From Bittarella massiliensis (ex Durand et al. 2017) (GTDB lineage Bacteria; Bacillota; Clostridia; Oscillospirales; Ruminococcaceae), in contig NZ_JABFCL010000008.1 in NCBI RefSeq assembly GCF_017566145.1, forward strand, positions 55,772 to 119,771: a stretch of 64,000 nucleotides of DNA. The letters are read 5' to 3'. The translations under genes were made by a program, and so were the position numbers. Positions 8,477 to 20,600 of this stretch are shown piece after piece. The first letter of the stretch is position 1. The number at the start of each line of letters is the position of its first letter. The notes below the pieces were generated by a model that was given only the letters and a program-made list of their open reading frames with translations, was not told where the DNA came from and searched no databases.

Positions 8477-10647
8477 GCTACGAACAGCTGCGCGAGAAGC
8501 TGGCCGCCGGCGACAAGTACGACCTGGCGGTCATCGACCGCGCCTATGCGCTGGCCTACGAGGCCCACGGCGAGCAAAAGCGCCGCTCGGGCGAGCCCTA
8601 TATCACCCACCCGGTACAGGTGGCCGCCCTGCTCTGGGAGCTGGGGATGGACACCGACTGCGTGGTGGCGGCGCTGCTGCACGACGTGGTGGAGGACACC
8701 CCCACCTCCCTGGACGAGGTCTCCAAGCAGTTTGGCCCCGACGTGGCGCTGCTGGTGGACGGGGTGACCAAGCTGGGCAAAATCCAGTTCACCACCAAAG
8801 AGGACGAGCAGGCCGAAAACATCCGCAAGATGCTCCTGGCCATGTCCAAGGACATCCGGGTCATCCTCATCAAGCTCTGCGACCGGCTGCACAACATGCG
8901 CACCCTGGAGGTGATGCCCGAACAGCACCGCAGGGACAAGGCCCTGGAGGTGATGGAGGTCTACGCCCCCATCGCCCATCGGCTGGGCATCAGCTCGGTG
9001 AAGGAGGAGCTGGAGGACCTGGCCCTCAAGTACCTGGACCCCTTTGGCTACTACCAGATTCAGGAGTACCTCAACAGCCGCAAGGTGGACACCGAGGACT
9101 TTTTGGAGATCGTCACTGGCCGGATTCGGGAGCGGCTCAAGGACTACGAGGACGTCATCGAGATTTCCGGCCGGGTCAAGTCGGTCTACGGCATCTACCG
9201 CAAGGTGTTCATGAGCGGGCGCAGCTTCGACGAGATTTACGACATTGTGGCGGTGCGGATTCTCTGCAACACCGTCAACGAGTGCTACAACATTCTGGGG
9301 CTGATGCACGACCTGTTCCGCCCCATCCCCAACCGGTTTAAGGACTACATCTCCACCCCCAAGCCCAACATGTACCAGTCGCTGCACACCACCGTCATCT
9401 CCAAGGAAAAGATGCCCTTTGAAATTCAGATTCGCACCTACGAGATGCACCACACCGCCGAGTACGGCATCGCCGCCCACTGGAAGTACAAGGCCGGGGT
9501 GCGGGGGAGCGACAAACTCGACGAGAAGTTGGCCTGGGTGCGCCAGCTTCTGGAGGCCCAGAAGGACTCGGAGGACGCCCGGGACATCATCACCAACATC
9601 AAGAGCGATCTGACCTTTGAGGAGGTCTACGCCTTCACCCCCAAGGGGGATGTCAAGAGCCTGCCCAAGGGCTCGACGGTGATCGACTTCGCCTACGCCA
9701 TCCACTCGGGGGTGGGCAACTCGATGGTGGGGGCCAAGGTGGACGGGCGGATCGTCTCGCTGGACTACCAGATTCAAAACGGCGAGATCATCGAGATCAT
9801 CACCACCAAGTCGCCGAACCGGGGCCCCAGCCGGGACTGGCTGAAGATCGTCCACACCAGCGAGGCCCGCAACAAAATCCGCACCTGGTTCAAAAAGACC
9901 CAGCGGGAGGAGAACATCCTCGAGGGCAAGATCGAGGTGGACCGGGAGTTCAAGCGAAACCAGATCGCCGTCAACGACGAGCAGTTAGAACAGCTGCTGA
10001 TGGGGGTGGGAAAGAAGTACCAGGTGGGCAGCCTGGACGACTTCTACGCCGCTTTGGGCTACGGCGGCATCAACCTGACGCGGCTGATGCCCCGCATCAA
10101 AGAGGCCTACTCCAAAATGGTCAACCCCGCGCCCCCGCCGGCCCCCCTCACCAAGGAGGAGGTGCCCCTGACCAAATCCAAGCACACCTCCTCCGGCGGG
10201 GTAGAGGTCGAGGGGATCGACAACTGCCTGGTGAAGTTTGCCAAGTGCTGCAACCCCCTGCCGGGGGACAGCATCGTCGGCTTCATCACCCGCGGGTTCG
10301 GGGTCTCGGTCCACAAGGCCGACTGTCCCAACGTGCTGGCGGCCAAGAACTTGGAAGAGAACAGCGAGCGCTGGGTAAAGGTCAAGTGGAGCGCCTCCAG
10401 CCGGGACTCCTTCAAGTCCACCCTGCAGCTGGTGGGGCTGGACCGGCAGGGGCTGTTTGCCGACATCTCCATCGCCCTCTCGGCCATGCGGGTACCCATC
10501 TTCGCCATCAACGCCCGCAGCCTGCAAAACGGCTTTGCCGACGTGATGATCACCATCGGCATCTCCAATGTGGAACACCTGACGAGCATCATCGCCCGGC
10601 TGCAGAAGATTCAGGGCGTGGAGAGCGTGCAGAGAAGCAACCAGTAG
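8467..10647 (+). CDS. rel: bifunctional (p)ppGpp synthetase/hydrolase Rel
   Basis: This 726-residue stringent-response enzyme makes and degrades (p)ppGpp. It has an N-terminal HD hydrolase with the intact metal motif LLHDVVEDT (about residues 72-80). The synthetase follows (about 236-320), with RFKDYISTPKPNMYQSLHT; R290-F-K-D293 is the RxKD type associated with bifunctional enzymes, and the E. coli RelA EFDD form is absent. A TGS domain (about 390-450), a Cys-containing linker (CLVKFAKCCNPLPGD) and a C-terminal ACT domain complete it. The length is normal. It overlaps recJ by 10 bp, an arrangement also common near dtd in Firmicutes. Confidence 0.96.
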   Translation: MYLSYEQLREKLAAGDKYDLAVIDRAYALAYEAHGEQKRRSGEPYITHPVQVAALLWELGMDTDCVVAALLHDVVEDTPTSLDEVSKQFGPDVALLVDGVTKLGKIQFTTKEDEQAENIRKMLLAMSKDIRVILIKLCDRLHNMRTLEVMPEQHRRDKALEVMEVYAPIAHRLGISSVKEELEDLALKYLDPFGYYQIQEYLNSRKVDTEDFLEIVTGRIRERLKDYEDVIEISGRVKSVYGIYRKVFMSGRSFDEIYDIVAVRILCNTVNECYNILGLMHDLFRPIPNRFKDYISTPKPNMYQSLHTTVISKEKMPFEIQIRTYEMHHTAEYGIAAHWKYKAGVRGSDKLDEKLAWVRQLLEAQKDSEDARDIITNIKSDLTFEEVYAFTPKGDVKSLPKGSTVIDFAYAIHSGVGNSMVGAKVDGRIVSLDYQIQNGEIIEIITTKSPNRGPSRDWLKIVHTSEARNKIRTWFKKTQREENILEGKIEVDREFKRNQIAVNDEQLEQLLMGVGKKYQVGSLDDFYAALGYGGINLTRLMPRIKEAYSKMVNPAPPPAPLTKEEVPLTKSKHTSSGGVEVEGIDNCLVKFAKCCNPLPGDSIVGFITRGFGVSVHKADCPNVLAAKNLEENSERWVKVKWSASSRDSFKSTLQLVGLDRQGLFADISIALSAMRVPIFAINARSLQNGFADVMITIGISNVEHLTSIIARLQKIQGVESVQRSNQ

Positions 10648-10655
10648 ATCCCCGG

Positions 10656-10684
10656 TGGACGGTGGTCCGGCGGGATGGTATACT
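10656..10684 (+). promoter_or_regulatory. promoter upstream of dtd
   Basis: TGGACG (10656-10661), a 17-bp spacer and TATACT (10679-10684), with TG one base upstream of the -10 (extended -10). It lies in the 96-bp rel-dtd gap. Confidence 0.55.
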
Positions 10685-10743
10685 TGTGAACGATCGGCGG
10701 GCAGGCCGCCCGCCACTGGGAAGAAGAGAGAGGAGCGAGCGCG

Positions 10744-11202
10744 GTGAAAGCGGTATTGCAGCGGGTCACCTCGGCCGGGGTGGCCATCGACGGCGGGCCC
10801 CGGCAGGGCATCGGCCCCGGTTTGGTCATTCTGTTTGGGGTGGAGGAGGGCGACCAGAGGGAGTACGTGGACGCCTTTGTGCAGAAGATCGTCCACCTGC
10901 GCATCTTCTCCGACGAGGCGGGGAAACTCAACCTCTCCCTGCTGGATCAGGGGTATTCGGTGCTGGCGGTGCCAAACTTCACCCTCTGCGCCAACTGCAA
11001 AAAGGGGCGGCGCCCCTCCTTTGAGCGCTCGGCCCGCCCGGACTTCGCCTCCGCCTGCTTTGACGCGCTGGCGGCAGGACTGCGGGCGGCCGGGGCGGCG
11101 GAGGTGGTCTGCGGCCGCTTCGGCGCCGACATGGCGGTGGACCTGGTCAACGACGGGCCGGTGACCCTGATTCTGGACTCGGCGGAGATCGTCAAACAGT
11201 GA
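10744..11202 (+). CDS. dtd: D-aminoacyl-tRNA deacylase (Dtd), variant catalytic motif
   Basis: This 152-residue protein would hydrolyse D-amino acids (and glycine) mischarged on tRNA. It aligns along the whole family: MKAVLQRVTSAGVAI at the start, KKGRRPSF in the middle and VNDGPVTLILDS at the end (the cis-proline cross-subunit motif). The usual SQFTL active-site motif reads PNFTL here, with P77 and N78 at the Ser-Gln positions and T80 retained. That change is visible directly and could alter specificity or activity. The start is GTG at 10744, behind GAGAGAGGAGCG. The metallo-hydrolase gene follows after 35 bp. Confidence 0.88.
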   Translation: MKAVLQRVTSAGVAIDGGPRQGIGPGLVILFGVEEGDQREYVDAFVQKIVHLRIFSDEAGKLNLSLLDQGYSVLAVPNFTLCANCKKGRRPSFERSARPDFASACFDALAAGLRAAGAAEVVCGRFGADMAVDLVNDGPVTLILDSAEIVKQ

Positions 11203-11237
11203 GGAGAGCGGGGCTGCCCCGCAAGAGGGAGGAACAC

Positions 11238-11855
11238 ATGGAAATTGGGATGATGACCCTGGGTGCCCTGGGCACCAACTGCTACCTGGTGTACGGCGAG
11301 AAGAAGACCGGCATCCTCATCGACCCGGCGGACAGCGGCGACACCATCATTCAGTGCATCAAGGCCGAGGGGGTGGAGGTGAAGTACATCGTCCTCACCC
11401 ATGGGCACTTTGACCACATCGGGGCTTTGCGGCAGGTGCAGGAGTTCACCGGCGCGCAGATCGCCATCCACGAGAAGGACGCCTACCGCCTGCCCCGGGC
11501 CGACCGGGAGGCCGCCCTCTTCGGCATGCCCTGCGAGGCCCAGCCCCGGGCCGACGTGCTGCTGCACGACGGGGACGAGATCAAGGTGGACGACCTGCTT
11601 TTCCGGGTGCTCTTCACCCCCGGCCACACCGAGGGGAGCATCTGCCTGCTGGGGGGAAAGGCCCTCTTCACCGGGGACACCCTCTTTTGCGGCAACGTGG
11701 GGCGGACCGACCTGCCCGGCGGCAGCCTGCCCTGGCTGGAGACCTCCCTGGCCCGGCTGGCCGCGCTGGAGGGCAACTACGCCGTCTACCCCGGCCACGG
11801 GGACGTGACCAACCTGGATGCGGAGCGGCGGCAGAACCCCGCCTTTATGGCGTAG
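11238..11855 (+). CDS. metallo-beta-lactamase-fold hydrolase (glyoxalase II-like)
   Basis: This 205-residue protein is of the YcbL/GloB type. The zinc-binding signature THGHFDH places H55, H57, D59 and H60 in the dinuclear site. Later ligands are visible in FTPGHTEGS and in FTGDTLF. Members hydrolyse thioesters such as hydroxyacyl-thiols; the true substrate is not readable. The frame opens earlier at 11199, but the ATG at 11238 follows GAGGGAGGAA at ideal distance. It lies between dtd and hemZ in one run of closely spaced genes, starting 10 bp before hemZ. Confidence 0.88.
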   Translation: MEIGMMTLGALGTNCYLVYGEKKTGILIDPADSGDTIIQCIKAEGVEVKYIVLTHGHFDHIGALRQVQEFTGAQIAIHEKDAYRLPRADREAALFGMPCEAQPRADVLLHDGDEIKVDDLLFRVLFTPGHTEGSICLLGGKALFTGDTLFCGNVGRTDLPGGSLPWLETSLARLAALEGNYAVYPGHGDVTNLDAERRQNPAFMA

Positions 11856-11865
11856 GGGCGAGGCG

Positions 11866-13368
11866 ATGAAGGTATTGGTATTGGGCCACCGCCTGCAGTA
11901 CGAGGTGCAGAATCTGGTGGGGCTGTTCTTCCCCGGCGAGCGGGTGGAGACGGCCTTTGAAAAACAGCCGGACTGGCAGGTGCTGACCTACCTGCGGGAA
12001 GGGCGGCGCGCCACCCGGCTGCTGGTCCTCTGCCGGCTGGGGGAGGAAGGCGGGACCCTGCGGGCCCACAGCGCGGTGGACCCAGGGGAGCCGGGCCACA
12101 AACAGCGCTGCGAGATGGCCTTTGGCGAGCTGCTCTACCAGCTCTTTTCCCAGGTGACCGGCTACCGCCCCAAGTGGGGGGTGCTCACCGGGGTGCGGCC
12201 GGTGAAGAACATCCGCCGCCGGCTGGACGGGGGGATGGACGAGGCGGATCTGCGCCGCCTCTTCTGCGGGGAGTACCGCGTCAGCGAGCAGAAGTTTGAC
12301 CTGGCCCTGCGGACCGCCCGGGTGCAGGAGCGGGCCCTGGCACCCCTCCCCCCGGCGGGCCCGCGGGATGTGAGCCTCTATGTCTCCATCCCCTTCTGCC
12401 CCAGCCGCTGTCTCTACTGCTCCTTTGTCTCCCACTCGGTGGAGAAGGCGCATACACTGGTGGAGCCCTATTTGGAACTGCTGCTGCAGGAGATCAGCGC
12501 CACCTTTGCCCTTGTGCGGCAGCTGGGGCTGCGGCTGCGCACCGCCTACATCGGCGGGGGGACCCCCACCATCCTCACCGCCGGGCAGATGGACCGGCTG
12601 CTGGAACACCTCTTTGCCCTGGTGAAGGACCCCCTGGAGGAGTTCACCGTCGAGGCCGGGCGGCCGGACACCATCGACCGGGAGAAGTTGCGGGTGATGC
12701 GGCGGTACCCGGTGAGCCGGATCAACATCAACCCCCAGACCCTAAACGATGCGGTGCTGGAGCGGATCGGCCGCCGCCACACCGCCGCCCAGACGGTGGA
12801 GAGCTTCTACCAGGCCCGGGAGGCGGGTTTTGCAAACATCAATATGGACCTGATCGCCGGGCTCCCGGGGGACAGTTACGAGGGCTTCGTCTCCACCCTG
12901 GACCGGGTGGTGGCGCTGGATCCCGAGAACGTGACGGTACACACCCTATCGGTCAAGCGGGCGGCCGATTTGAAGAGCACTGCGATGGTCCGCTACGCGG
13001 CGGCCGACGCCCCGGTGGAGCGGATGGTGGACTACGCCGCCGCCACTCTGGGGGCTGCCGGGTACGACCCCTACTACCTCTACCGGCAGAAAAACACCCT
13101 CGCCAACCTGGAGAATGTGGGCTATGCCAAGCCGGGGTTCGAGGGGCTTTACAACATCTACATGATGGAGGAGCTGCACACCATCCTCGGCTGTGGGGCC
13201 GGCTCGGTGACCAAGCTGGTGGGCCGGGGCACCCGCCCCATCGAGCGCAGCTTCAACTACAAGTACCCGCAGGAGTACATCCGCCAGTTTGCGACCGTGC
13301 TGGAGCGCAAGGGGAGTTTGGAGGAGTTTTATGGCTGTCTTTCAGAAGCGGAACATCCCACTGTATGA
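11866..13368 (+). CDS. hemZ: radical SAM coproporphyrinogen dehydrogenase HemZ family
   Basis: This 500-residue protein has an N-terminal HemZ-specific region (about 1-165) and then a radical SAM core. The iron-sulfur motif FCPSRCLYCSF gives C178, C182 and C185, followed by AYIGGGTPT and ISRININPQTLND-type strands. HemZ proteins are grouped with oxygen-independent coproporphyrinogen III oxidases, although their exact substrate in anaerobes is unsettled. The ATG at 11866 is preceded by GGGGCGAGGCG. The coding end overlaps the next gene by 38 bp, suggesting coupling. Confidence 0.9.
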   Translation: MKVLVLGHRLQYEVQNLVGLFFPGERVETAFEKQPDWQVLTYLREGRRATRLLVLCRLGEEGGTLRAHSAVDPGEPGHKQRCEMAFGELLYQLFSQVTGYRPKWGVLTGVRPVKNIRRRLDGGMDEADLRRLFCGEYRVSEQKFDLALRTARVQERALAPLPPAGPRDVSLYVSIPFCPSRCLYCSFVSHSVEKAHTLVEPYLELLLQEISATFALVRQLGLRLRTAYIGGGTPTILTAGQMDRLLEHLFALVKDPLEEFTVEAGRPDTIDREKLRVMRRYPVSRININPQTLNDAVLERIGRRHTAAQTVESFYQAREAGFANINMDLIAGLPGDSYEGFVSTLDRVVALDPENVTVHTLSVKRAADLKSTAMVRYAAADAPVERMVDYAAATLGAAGYDPYYLYRQKNTLANLENVGYAKPGFEGLYNIYMMEELHTILGCGAGSVTKLVGRGTRPIERSFNYKYPQEYIRQFATVLERKGSLEEFYGCLSEAEHPTV

Positions 13369-14251
13369 GATAAACTACCGGGCCAAGGAGCCAGAGGCGT
13401 TTATCGCCGCCTGCGACCGCCGTTACGAGGGCGCTCTGGCCGCCATCGTGGGCGACGCCCTGGAGACCCTGGGGGAGAAAAACGTCTTTATGCTGGCGGG
13501 GCCCTCGGCCTCGGGCAAGACCACCACCGCCCACAAGCTGGCCGCCGCCTTCGGCCGGCGCTCGGTGGAGGCGCGGGTCATCTCCCTGGACGACTTCTAC
13601 CGGGGGCGGGGCTTCTGCCCCAAGCGGGAGGACGGCACCGAGGATTACGAGACGGTCCACTCCCTGGACCTGGACTGCTTTACCGCCTGCATGGAGAAGC
13701 TGCTGGCCGAGGGGGAGGCGGAGTTTCCCATCTTTGACTTTCAGGTCAAGCAGCGCGCTGCGGAGACCCGGCACATCTCCCTGGGGGAGAACCAGGCCCT
13801 GATCATCGAGGGGATTCACGGGCTCAACCCCCTGCTGACCCGGGGGATCGAGGGGCGGGTGAAGCGGGTCTACGCCACTGCCATGGACCGGTTTGTGGGG
13901 GACGACGTGGTGCTCAAGACCAACGATCTGCGCTTTTGCCGCCGGATCGTCCGCGACTGCCGCCACCGCAACGTCTCCGGCGCCGAGACGGTGGACATCT
14001 GGCCCTATGTCTGCGACGGGGAATTTGTCTACATCAAGCCCTACCGGTCCGAGTGCGACTACTACGTCAACACCGCCTTTGGCTATGAGCCGGGCATCTA
14101 CGCCGGCTATCTGCGGGCCATTTTGGAGGGGATGGGGGACATCCCCCAGACCGGCAAGGTGGGACACATCCTGCGCAAGCTGCAGCGGTTTGTCCCCATC
14201 GACCCGGCGCTGGTGTCCAAAGAGGCCATGGTACAGGAGTTTATTGGGTAA
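13331..14251 (+). CDS. uridine kinase / phosphoribulokinase-family nucleoside kinase
   Basis: This 306-residue P-loop kinase has about 50 N-terminal residues, then the Walker A GPSASGKTTTAHKL (about residue 57), ISLDDFYRG (catalytic Asp and substrate loop) and a Walker-B-like IIEGIHGLNPLL. These mark the uridine kinase family, but the protein is longer than canonical Udk and matches the 'nucleoside kinase' group often found beside hemZ in Clostridia. The ATG at 13331 lies inside the hemZ end, behind TTTGGAGGAG. The substrate is inferred only from the family. Confidence 0.85.
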   Translation: MAVFQKRNIPLYEINYRAKEPEAFIAACDRRYEGALAAIVGDALETLGEKNVFMLAGPSASGKTTTAHKLAAAFGRRSVEARVISLDDFYRGRGFCPKREDGTEDYETVHSLDLDCFTACMEKLLAEGEAEFPIFDFQVKQRAAETRHISLGENQALIIEGIHGLNPLLTRGIEGRVKRVYATAMDRFVGDDVVLKTNDLRFCRRIVRDCRHRNVSGAETVDIWPYVCDGEFVYIKPYRSECDYYVNTAFGYEPGIYAGYLRAILEGMGDIPQTGKVGHILRKLQRFVPIDPALVSKEAMVQEFIG

Positions 14252-14492
14252 ACCGAGAGTCACGAGAGGGGCTGCCGCCCCCCTCGCGAACTCCCCCTGC
14301 ACGGGCCCTGCTCCCCTGCGGGACCGATGGGAGGGGGCACAGCCCCCTTCCGTTCCCGGCCTCCCTCTCCCTCCCCCCGCGGAGGAGGACGGGGACGGAA
14401 GCAGAGGGATAAATAGAGAGTTTGAGACCGGATTGGCCGGTTTGAGCTGATACGTCTGTACATTTTGAAGACGCGACAGGAGGTTTGCGACC
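14252..14492. other. 241-bp intergenic region with GC-rich inverted repeats
   Basis: Two G/C hairpins can be drawn: GAGAGGGG...CCCCCTCG near 14265-14285 and GGGGGC-ACA-GCCCCC near 14333-14348. Neither has a proper T-run, so termination after the kinase gene is uncertain. No clear promoter for the next gene was found. Confidence 0.45.
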
Positions 14493-14897
14493 ATGGGATT
14501 TTGGGACGATTTTGCCGACACCACCAAACAGGTCTTTGACTACACCGGCAACAAGGCCGACGAGTTGGTGCAGAAGGGAAAGCTCAAGTACCGCATCGAA
14601 AAACTCAGCTACCAGCTGCGCCAGCAGCAGCGGAAGCTGGGGGCATTGGTCTACGGGCTGAAGAAGGCCGGCAAGGAGAATGCCCCCCTGCTGGAGGAGT
14701 GCATGGGACAGATCGACGCCCTGGTGGACCAGCTGCGGGAGGCCCGCAGCCAGTACGACAGCGTGGGCGGCAGCAAGAAGATCTACTGCCCCCGCTGCGG
14801 CTTTGAAAATGCCGACTACGCCCTCTACTGTATCTCCTGCGGGCAGAAACTGCAGGAGGACGAGGGCGAGAAGGAGCCCCAGCCCCCCCAGGAGTAA
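14493..14897 (+). CDS. zinc-ribbon protein with N-terminal coiled coil
   Basis: This 134-residue protein has a charged helical N-terminal part (residues ~1-90: WDDFADTTKQVFDYTG, then a coiled coil) and a C-terminal zinc ribbon CPRCG-x9-CISCG (about 97-116), ending in a Pro/Glu tail. Such proteins are frequent in Clostridia with no known role. The ATG follows ACAGGAGG. It lies 51 bp before glnN and is probably co-transcribed with it, but no functional link can be claimed. Confidence 0.8.
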   Translation: MGFWDDFADTTKQVFDYTGNKADELVQKGKLKYRIEKLSYQLRQQQRKLGALVYGLKKAGKENAPLLEECMGQIDALVDQLREARSQYDSVGGSKKIYCPRCGFENADYALYCISCGQKLQEDEGEKEPQPPQE

Positions 14898-14948
14898 AGG
14901 GGAGCGGCCGGAGGAGAGAAGAGAGAGAACAGGGAGAGAGGTACCTAT

Positions 14949-17068
<2,120 letters not shown>

Positions 17069-17069
<1 letters not shown>

Positions 17070-17179
17070 CAGGCGCGCTTTGCGCGGCTGTCTGCCATCC
17101 AACTTGCCAGGGCACCGCCCTGGCATTTTGCTGCGCAAAACCGCCGTCTGGGGGTGACAGGCGCGCTCTGCGCGGCTGT
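17069..17179 (+). repeat. two 23-bp direct repeats downstream of glnN
   Basis: ACAGGCGCGCTTTGCGCGGC plus TGT (17069-17091) recurs with one mismatch at 17157-17179. Each copy is itself nearly palindromic and is followed by a terminator hairpin, so the unit repeat-plus-terminator appears duplicated. Confidence 0.7.
17105..17130 (+). terminator. terminator 1 of glnN
   Basis: TGCCAGGGC-ACC-GCCCTGGCA stem followed by TTTTG; 9-bp perfect stem. Confidence 0.7.
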
Positions 17180-17188
17180 TAGGTCTCC

Positions 17189-17223
17189 AAAATGCCGCGG
17201 CGCTGCTGCGGCATTTTTCTTTT
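17189..17223 (+). terminator. terminator 2 of glnN
   Basis: AAAATGCCGC (17189-17198) pairs with GCGGCATTTT (17208-17217), then TTCTTTTG follows. It is a second terminator behind the second copy of the 23-bp repeat. Confidence 0.75.
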
Positions 17224-17615
17224 GTCAAACCCGCTCCCTGCTTGTGCCGGGGAGAAGGGAGCACCGTCTGTCTGCCCGGAAAGAGGGGGGAGGGAGACGG
17301 CTAAAAGCCATCGCTTGCCCAGTTGGAAGAGAAGGGAGCGGTCACGCCAAGGCGCCGTCTCCTCAGTCGGGAAAGGGAGGCGCAGTGCAGAGGAGGGCTC
17401 TTCCTCACTGCGCGGCGGGAGAACACTCCCCCAAAAGCCATTTCCTGCCCGCCGGACAGGGCCAAAAGCGCCTTTTTTAGAGGCGCGGGGCAGCGGGAGA
17501 AGGACGGCAGGACAGGAGGGAGGGGCGGGAACGTTCCGCTCCTCTTTTCGTTTGCCCCTTTTCCAGGGGCGAAAAAAGGGGTAAAATGGGGGAAAAAGAC
17601 GAGAGAAGGGGCTTT
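17224..17615. other. gene-free stretch before the EndoQ-UvrD gene
   Basis: About 390 bp of GC-rich sequence without a supportable gene. An IR of the type GCGCCT-TTTTTAG-AGGCGC lies near 17469-17486. The segment AAAAGCCAT...TGCCC occurs twice (near 17304 and 17431). A candidate promoter lies at 17559-17587. Confidence 0.55.
17559..17587 (+). promoter_or_regulatory. candidate promoter of the EndoQ-UvrD gene
   Basis: TTTTCC (17559-17564), 17-bp spacer, TAAAAT (17582-17587). The -10 is good and the -35 weak; the start codon lies 28 bp downstream. Confidence 0.45.
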
Positions 17616-20600
17616 ATGTATATTGCCGACTTGCACATCCACTCCAAGTACTCCCGCGCCACCAGCGCCGACTGCGACGCCCCCCACCTGGATCTCTGGG
17701 CCCGGCGCAAGGGGATCGGCCTGGTGGGGACCGGGGACTTTACCCACCCGCTCTGGCGGGCGTCTTTAAAGGAGTGCCTGGAGCCGGCCGAAGAGGGGCT
17801 CTACACCCTCAAGGCGGAATACCGCCTGCCCGATGACACCGCCGGGATGGCGGAGCCGCCGCGGTTCGTGCTGTCGGGGGAGATCAGCTCCATCTACAAA
17901 CAGGGGGGCAAGACCCGCAAGGTGCACAACTGCATCCTGCTGCCCAGCCTGGAGGCGGCCGAGGAGCTGGCCCAGAGGTTGGAGGCCATCGGCAACGTCC
18001 ACTCCGACGGGCGGCCGATTTTGGGCCTTTCCAGCCACGACCTGCTGGAGATCGCCCTCACAGTCTGCCCGGAGGCGGTCGTTGTCCCCGCCCACATCTG
18101 GACGCCCCACTTCTCCCTCTTCGGCGCCTTTTCGGGGTTTGACACCCTGGAGGAGTGCTTTGGCGAGCTCACCCCCCACATCCGCGCGGTGGAGACGGGC
18201 CTCTCCTCCGACCCGCCCATGAACTGGCGGGTCTCGGCCCTGGACGGGCTGCAGCTGATCTCCAATTCCGACGCCCACTCCCCCCAGAAGTTGGGGCGGG
18301 AGGGCACCTTGATCGACGGCCCCCTCTCCTTTGCGGGGATGGCCCGCGCCATCCAGACCGGTGAGGGGCTGGCGGGCACGCTGGAATTTTTCCCGGAGGA
18401 GGGAAAGTACCACCTGGACGGGCACCGAAACTGCGGCCTCTCCCTCTCGCCGGAGGAGACCATCGCCCTGGGCGGGGTCTGTCCGGTCTGCGGCAAGAAG
18501 ATCACCATCGGGGTGGAACACCGGGTGGAGGAGCTGGCCGACCGGCCCCGGGGCGCGTCCCGGCCGGGGGCCAAACCCTTCGAGAGCATCTGCCCCCTGC
18601 CCGAGGTGATCGCCGCCAGCGTCGGCGCGTCGGCGGCGGGGAAGCGGGTGCAGGCCCAGTACATGGAGATGCTGGCGGAGTTGGGCCCCGAGTTTGCCAT
18701 CCTGCGGGAGGTGCCCCTCTCGCAGATCGGGCTGGCCGCCGGTCCCTGCGTGGAGGAGGGGATCCGCCGCCTGCGGGCAGGGGAGGTGGAGCGCGTCCCC
18801 GGCTTTGACGGCCAGTTCGGAAAGATCACCCTCCTCTCCCCCTCGGAGATCGAGGTGCTCAGCGGCCAGGTCTCCCTCTTTGGCGCGTCCCGGCCGGGGA
18901 ACCGCAAGAAGGGGGCGGCCCGGGGGGCAAAGGGGCCTGCCGGGCCGGGGAAGAAGGCTGTGGCCGCAGCGCCATCGGTGCAGGAGGGCCCGATCCTCAA
19001 CGAGGAGCAGCGCCAGGCGGTGATGGCCGAAGAGCCGGCGGTGGCGGTGATCGCCGGGCCGGGAACCGGCAAGACCGGCACCCTGGTGGCCCGCATCGCC
19101 CACCTGATTGAGGAGCGGGGGGTGCGCCCCACCGAGATCACCGCCGTCACCTTTACCAACCAGGCGGCGGCCGAGCTGCGGGCCCGGCTGGAAGGGCGGC
19201 TGGGGGGCAAGCGGGCCCTGCGGGGGCTGACGGTGGGGACCTTTCACGCCATCTGCCGGGAGCTGTTGGGGGGCGCCGCCCTCATTGGCGGGGGGGAGGC
19301 CCTCGCCCTGGCCGCCCAGATTGCCGGGGAGATGGGGCTGCAGATCGCCCCCCGCAAGGTGCTGGAAGGGGTCTCCCGCATCAAGGCGGGGGGCGACCCC
19401 GCCGGCGCCGGGGTGCCCCTCTCCCTCTTCGAGGAGTACGGCCGCCGGCTGCGCGCCGCCGGCCTGCGGGACTTTGACGACCTGCTGCTGGACGCCCTGG
19501 CGCTGGACACTGCCGGCAAGCGGTGTTTTCGCCACCTGTTGGTGGACGAGTTTCAGGACGTGAGTGACCTGGAGTACCGGCTGGTGGCCAGGTGGAGCCA
19601 GGGGGGAACCCTTTTCGTTATCGGCGACCCAGACCAGTCGATCTACGGCTTTCGCGGGGCCGAGGGGCGCTGCTTTGAGCGGCTGCGGGCAGAGCGCCCC
19701 GCCCTGCGGGAGATCGCCCTGGTGAAAAACTACCGCTCCACCCCCCAGGTGCTGGGCTGCGCCCTCCCCCTGATTGCCCACAACCCGGGCGGGGCGCGGC
19801 GGCTGGAGGCCACCTGTCCCGACGGGCCGGCGGTGCGGCTGCTGCGGGCGGGGAGCGAGTTTTCCCAGGGCATTGCCCTGGCCAAAGAGATCGGGCGGAT
19901 GACCGGGGGGATGGACATGCTCGCCGCCGGGAACCGGGGGCGGGAGCCGGAGCGGCTGCGCGCCTTTTCGGAGATGGCGGTTCTCTGCCGCACCCACCGC
20001 CAACTGGAGACGGTGGAGGAGTGCCTCCGCCACGACGGCATCCCCTGCGTGATTGCGGGGCGGGAGGACTTTTTGCAGGCCGAGCGGGTGCGGGGGGCGC
20101 TGGGCTTCTTTCGCTCCCTGCTGGAGCCGGGGGACCCCCTCGCCGCCGCGGCGGGTCTCCAGCTGGGCTTTGGCTGCCCGGCCGACCTGGCGGCGGCCGT
20201 CGCCGCCCATCTGGCGGAGGTGGGGGCCTGGGACCTGCCCGCCTTGGAAGCCGCCTTTGGCGGACAGAGCTGGGTCGACTGCTGGCTGGCGGCTGCCGGG
20301 GAACTGCTGCCCCGGGCGGCCAAGGAGAAGCCCCGCAAGCTGCTGGAGCGGTGGGTCGCCCTCTGTCCCGGCGGGGGGGAGAAGGCGGTGGAGCGGCTGT
20401 TGGCCATGGCCATCTTTTCCCCCACCATGCCCGCCTTTTTAGAGACCCTCCTCCTGGGCAGGGAGGGGGACATAAAGCGCGCTTCGGGGCGGGAATACGC
20501 CTCGGGCGCGGTCTCCCTGATGACCCTGCACGGGGCCAAGGGGCTGGAGTTCCCGGTGGTCTTTCTGGCCGGGTTCAAAGATCGCTCCATCCCCCTGGAA

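Noticed and set aside
17766..20210. 814-codon minus-strand frame
   Set aside because: Antisense shadow of the EndoQ-UvrD fusion, Gly/Pro/Gln-rich, no motifs.
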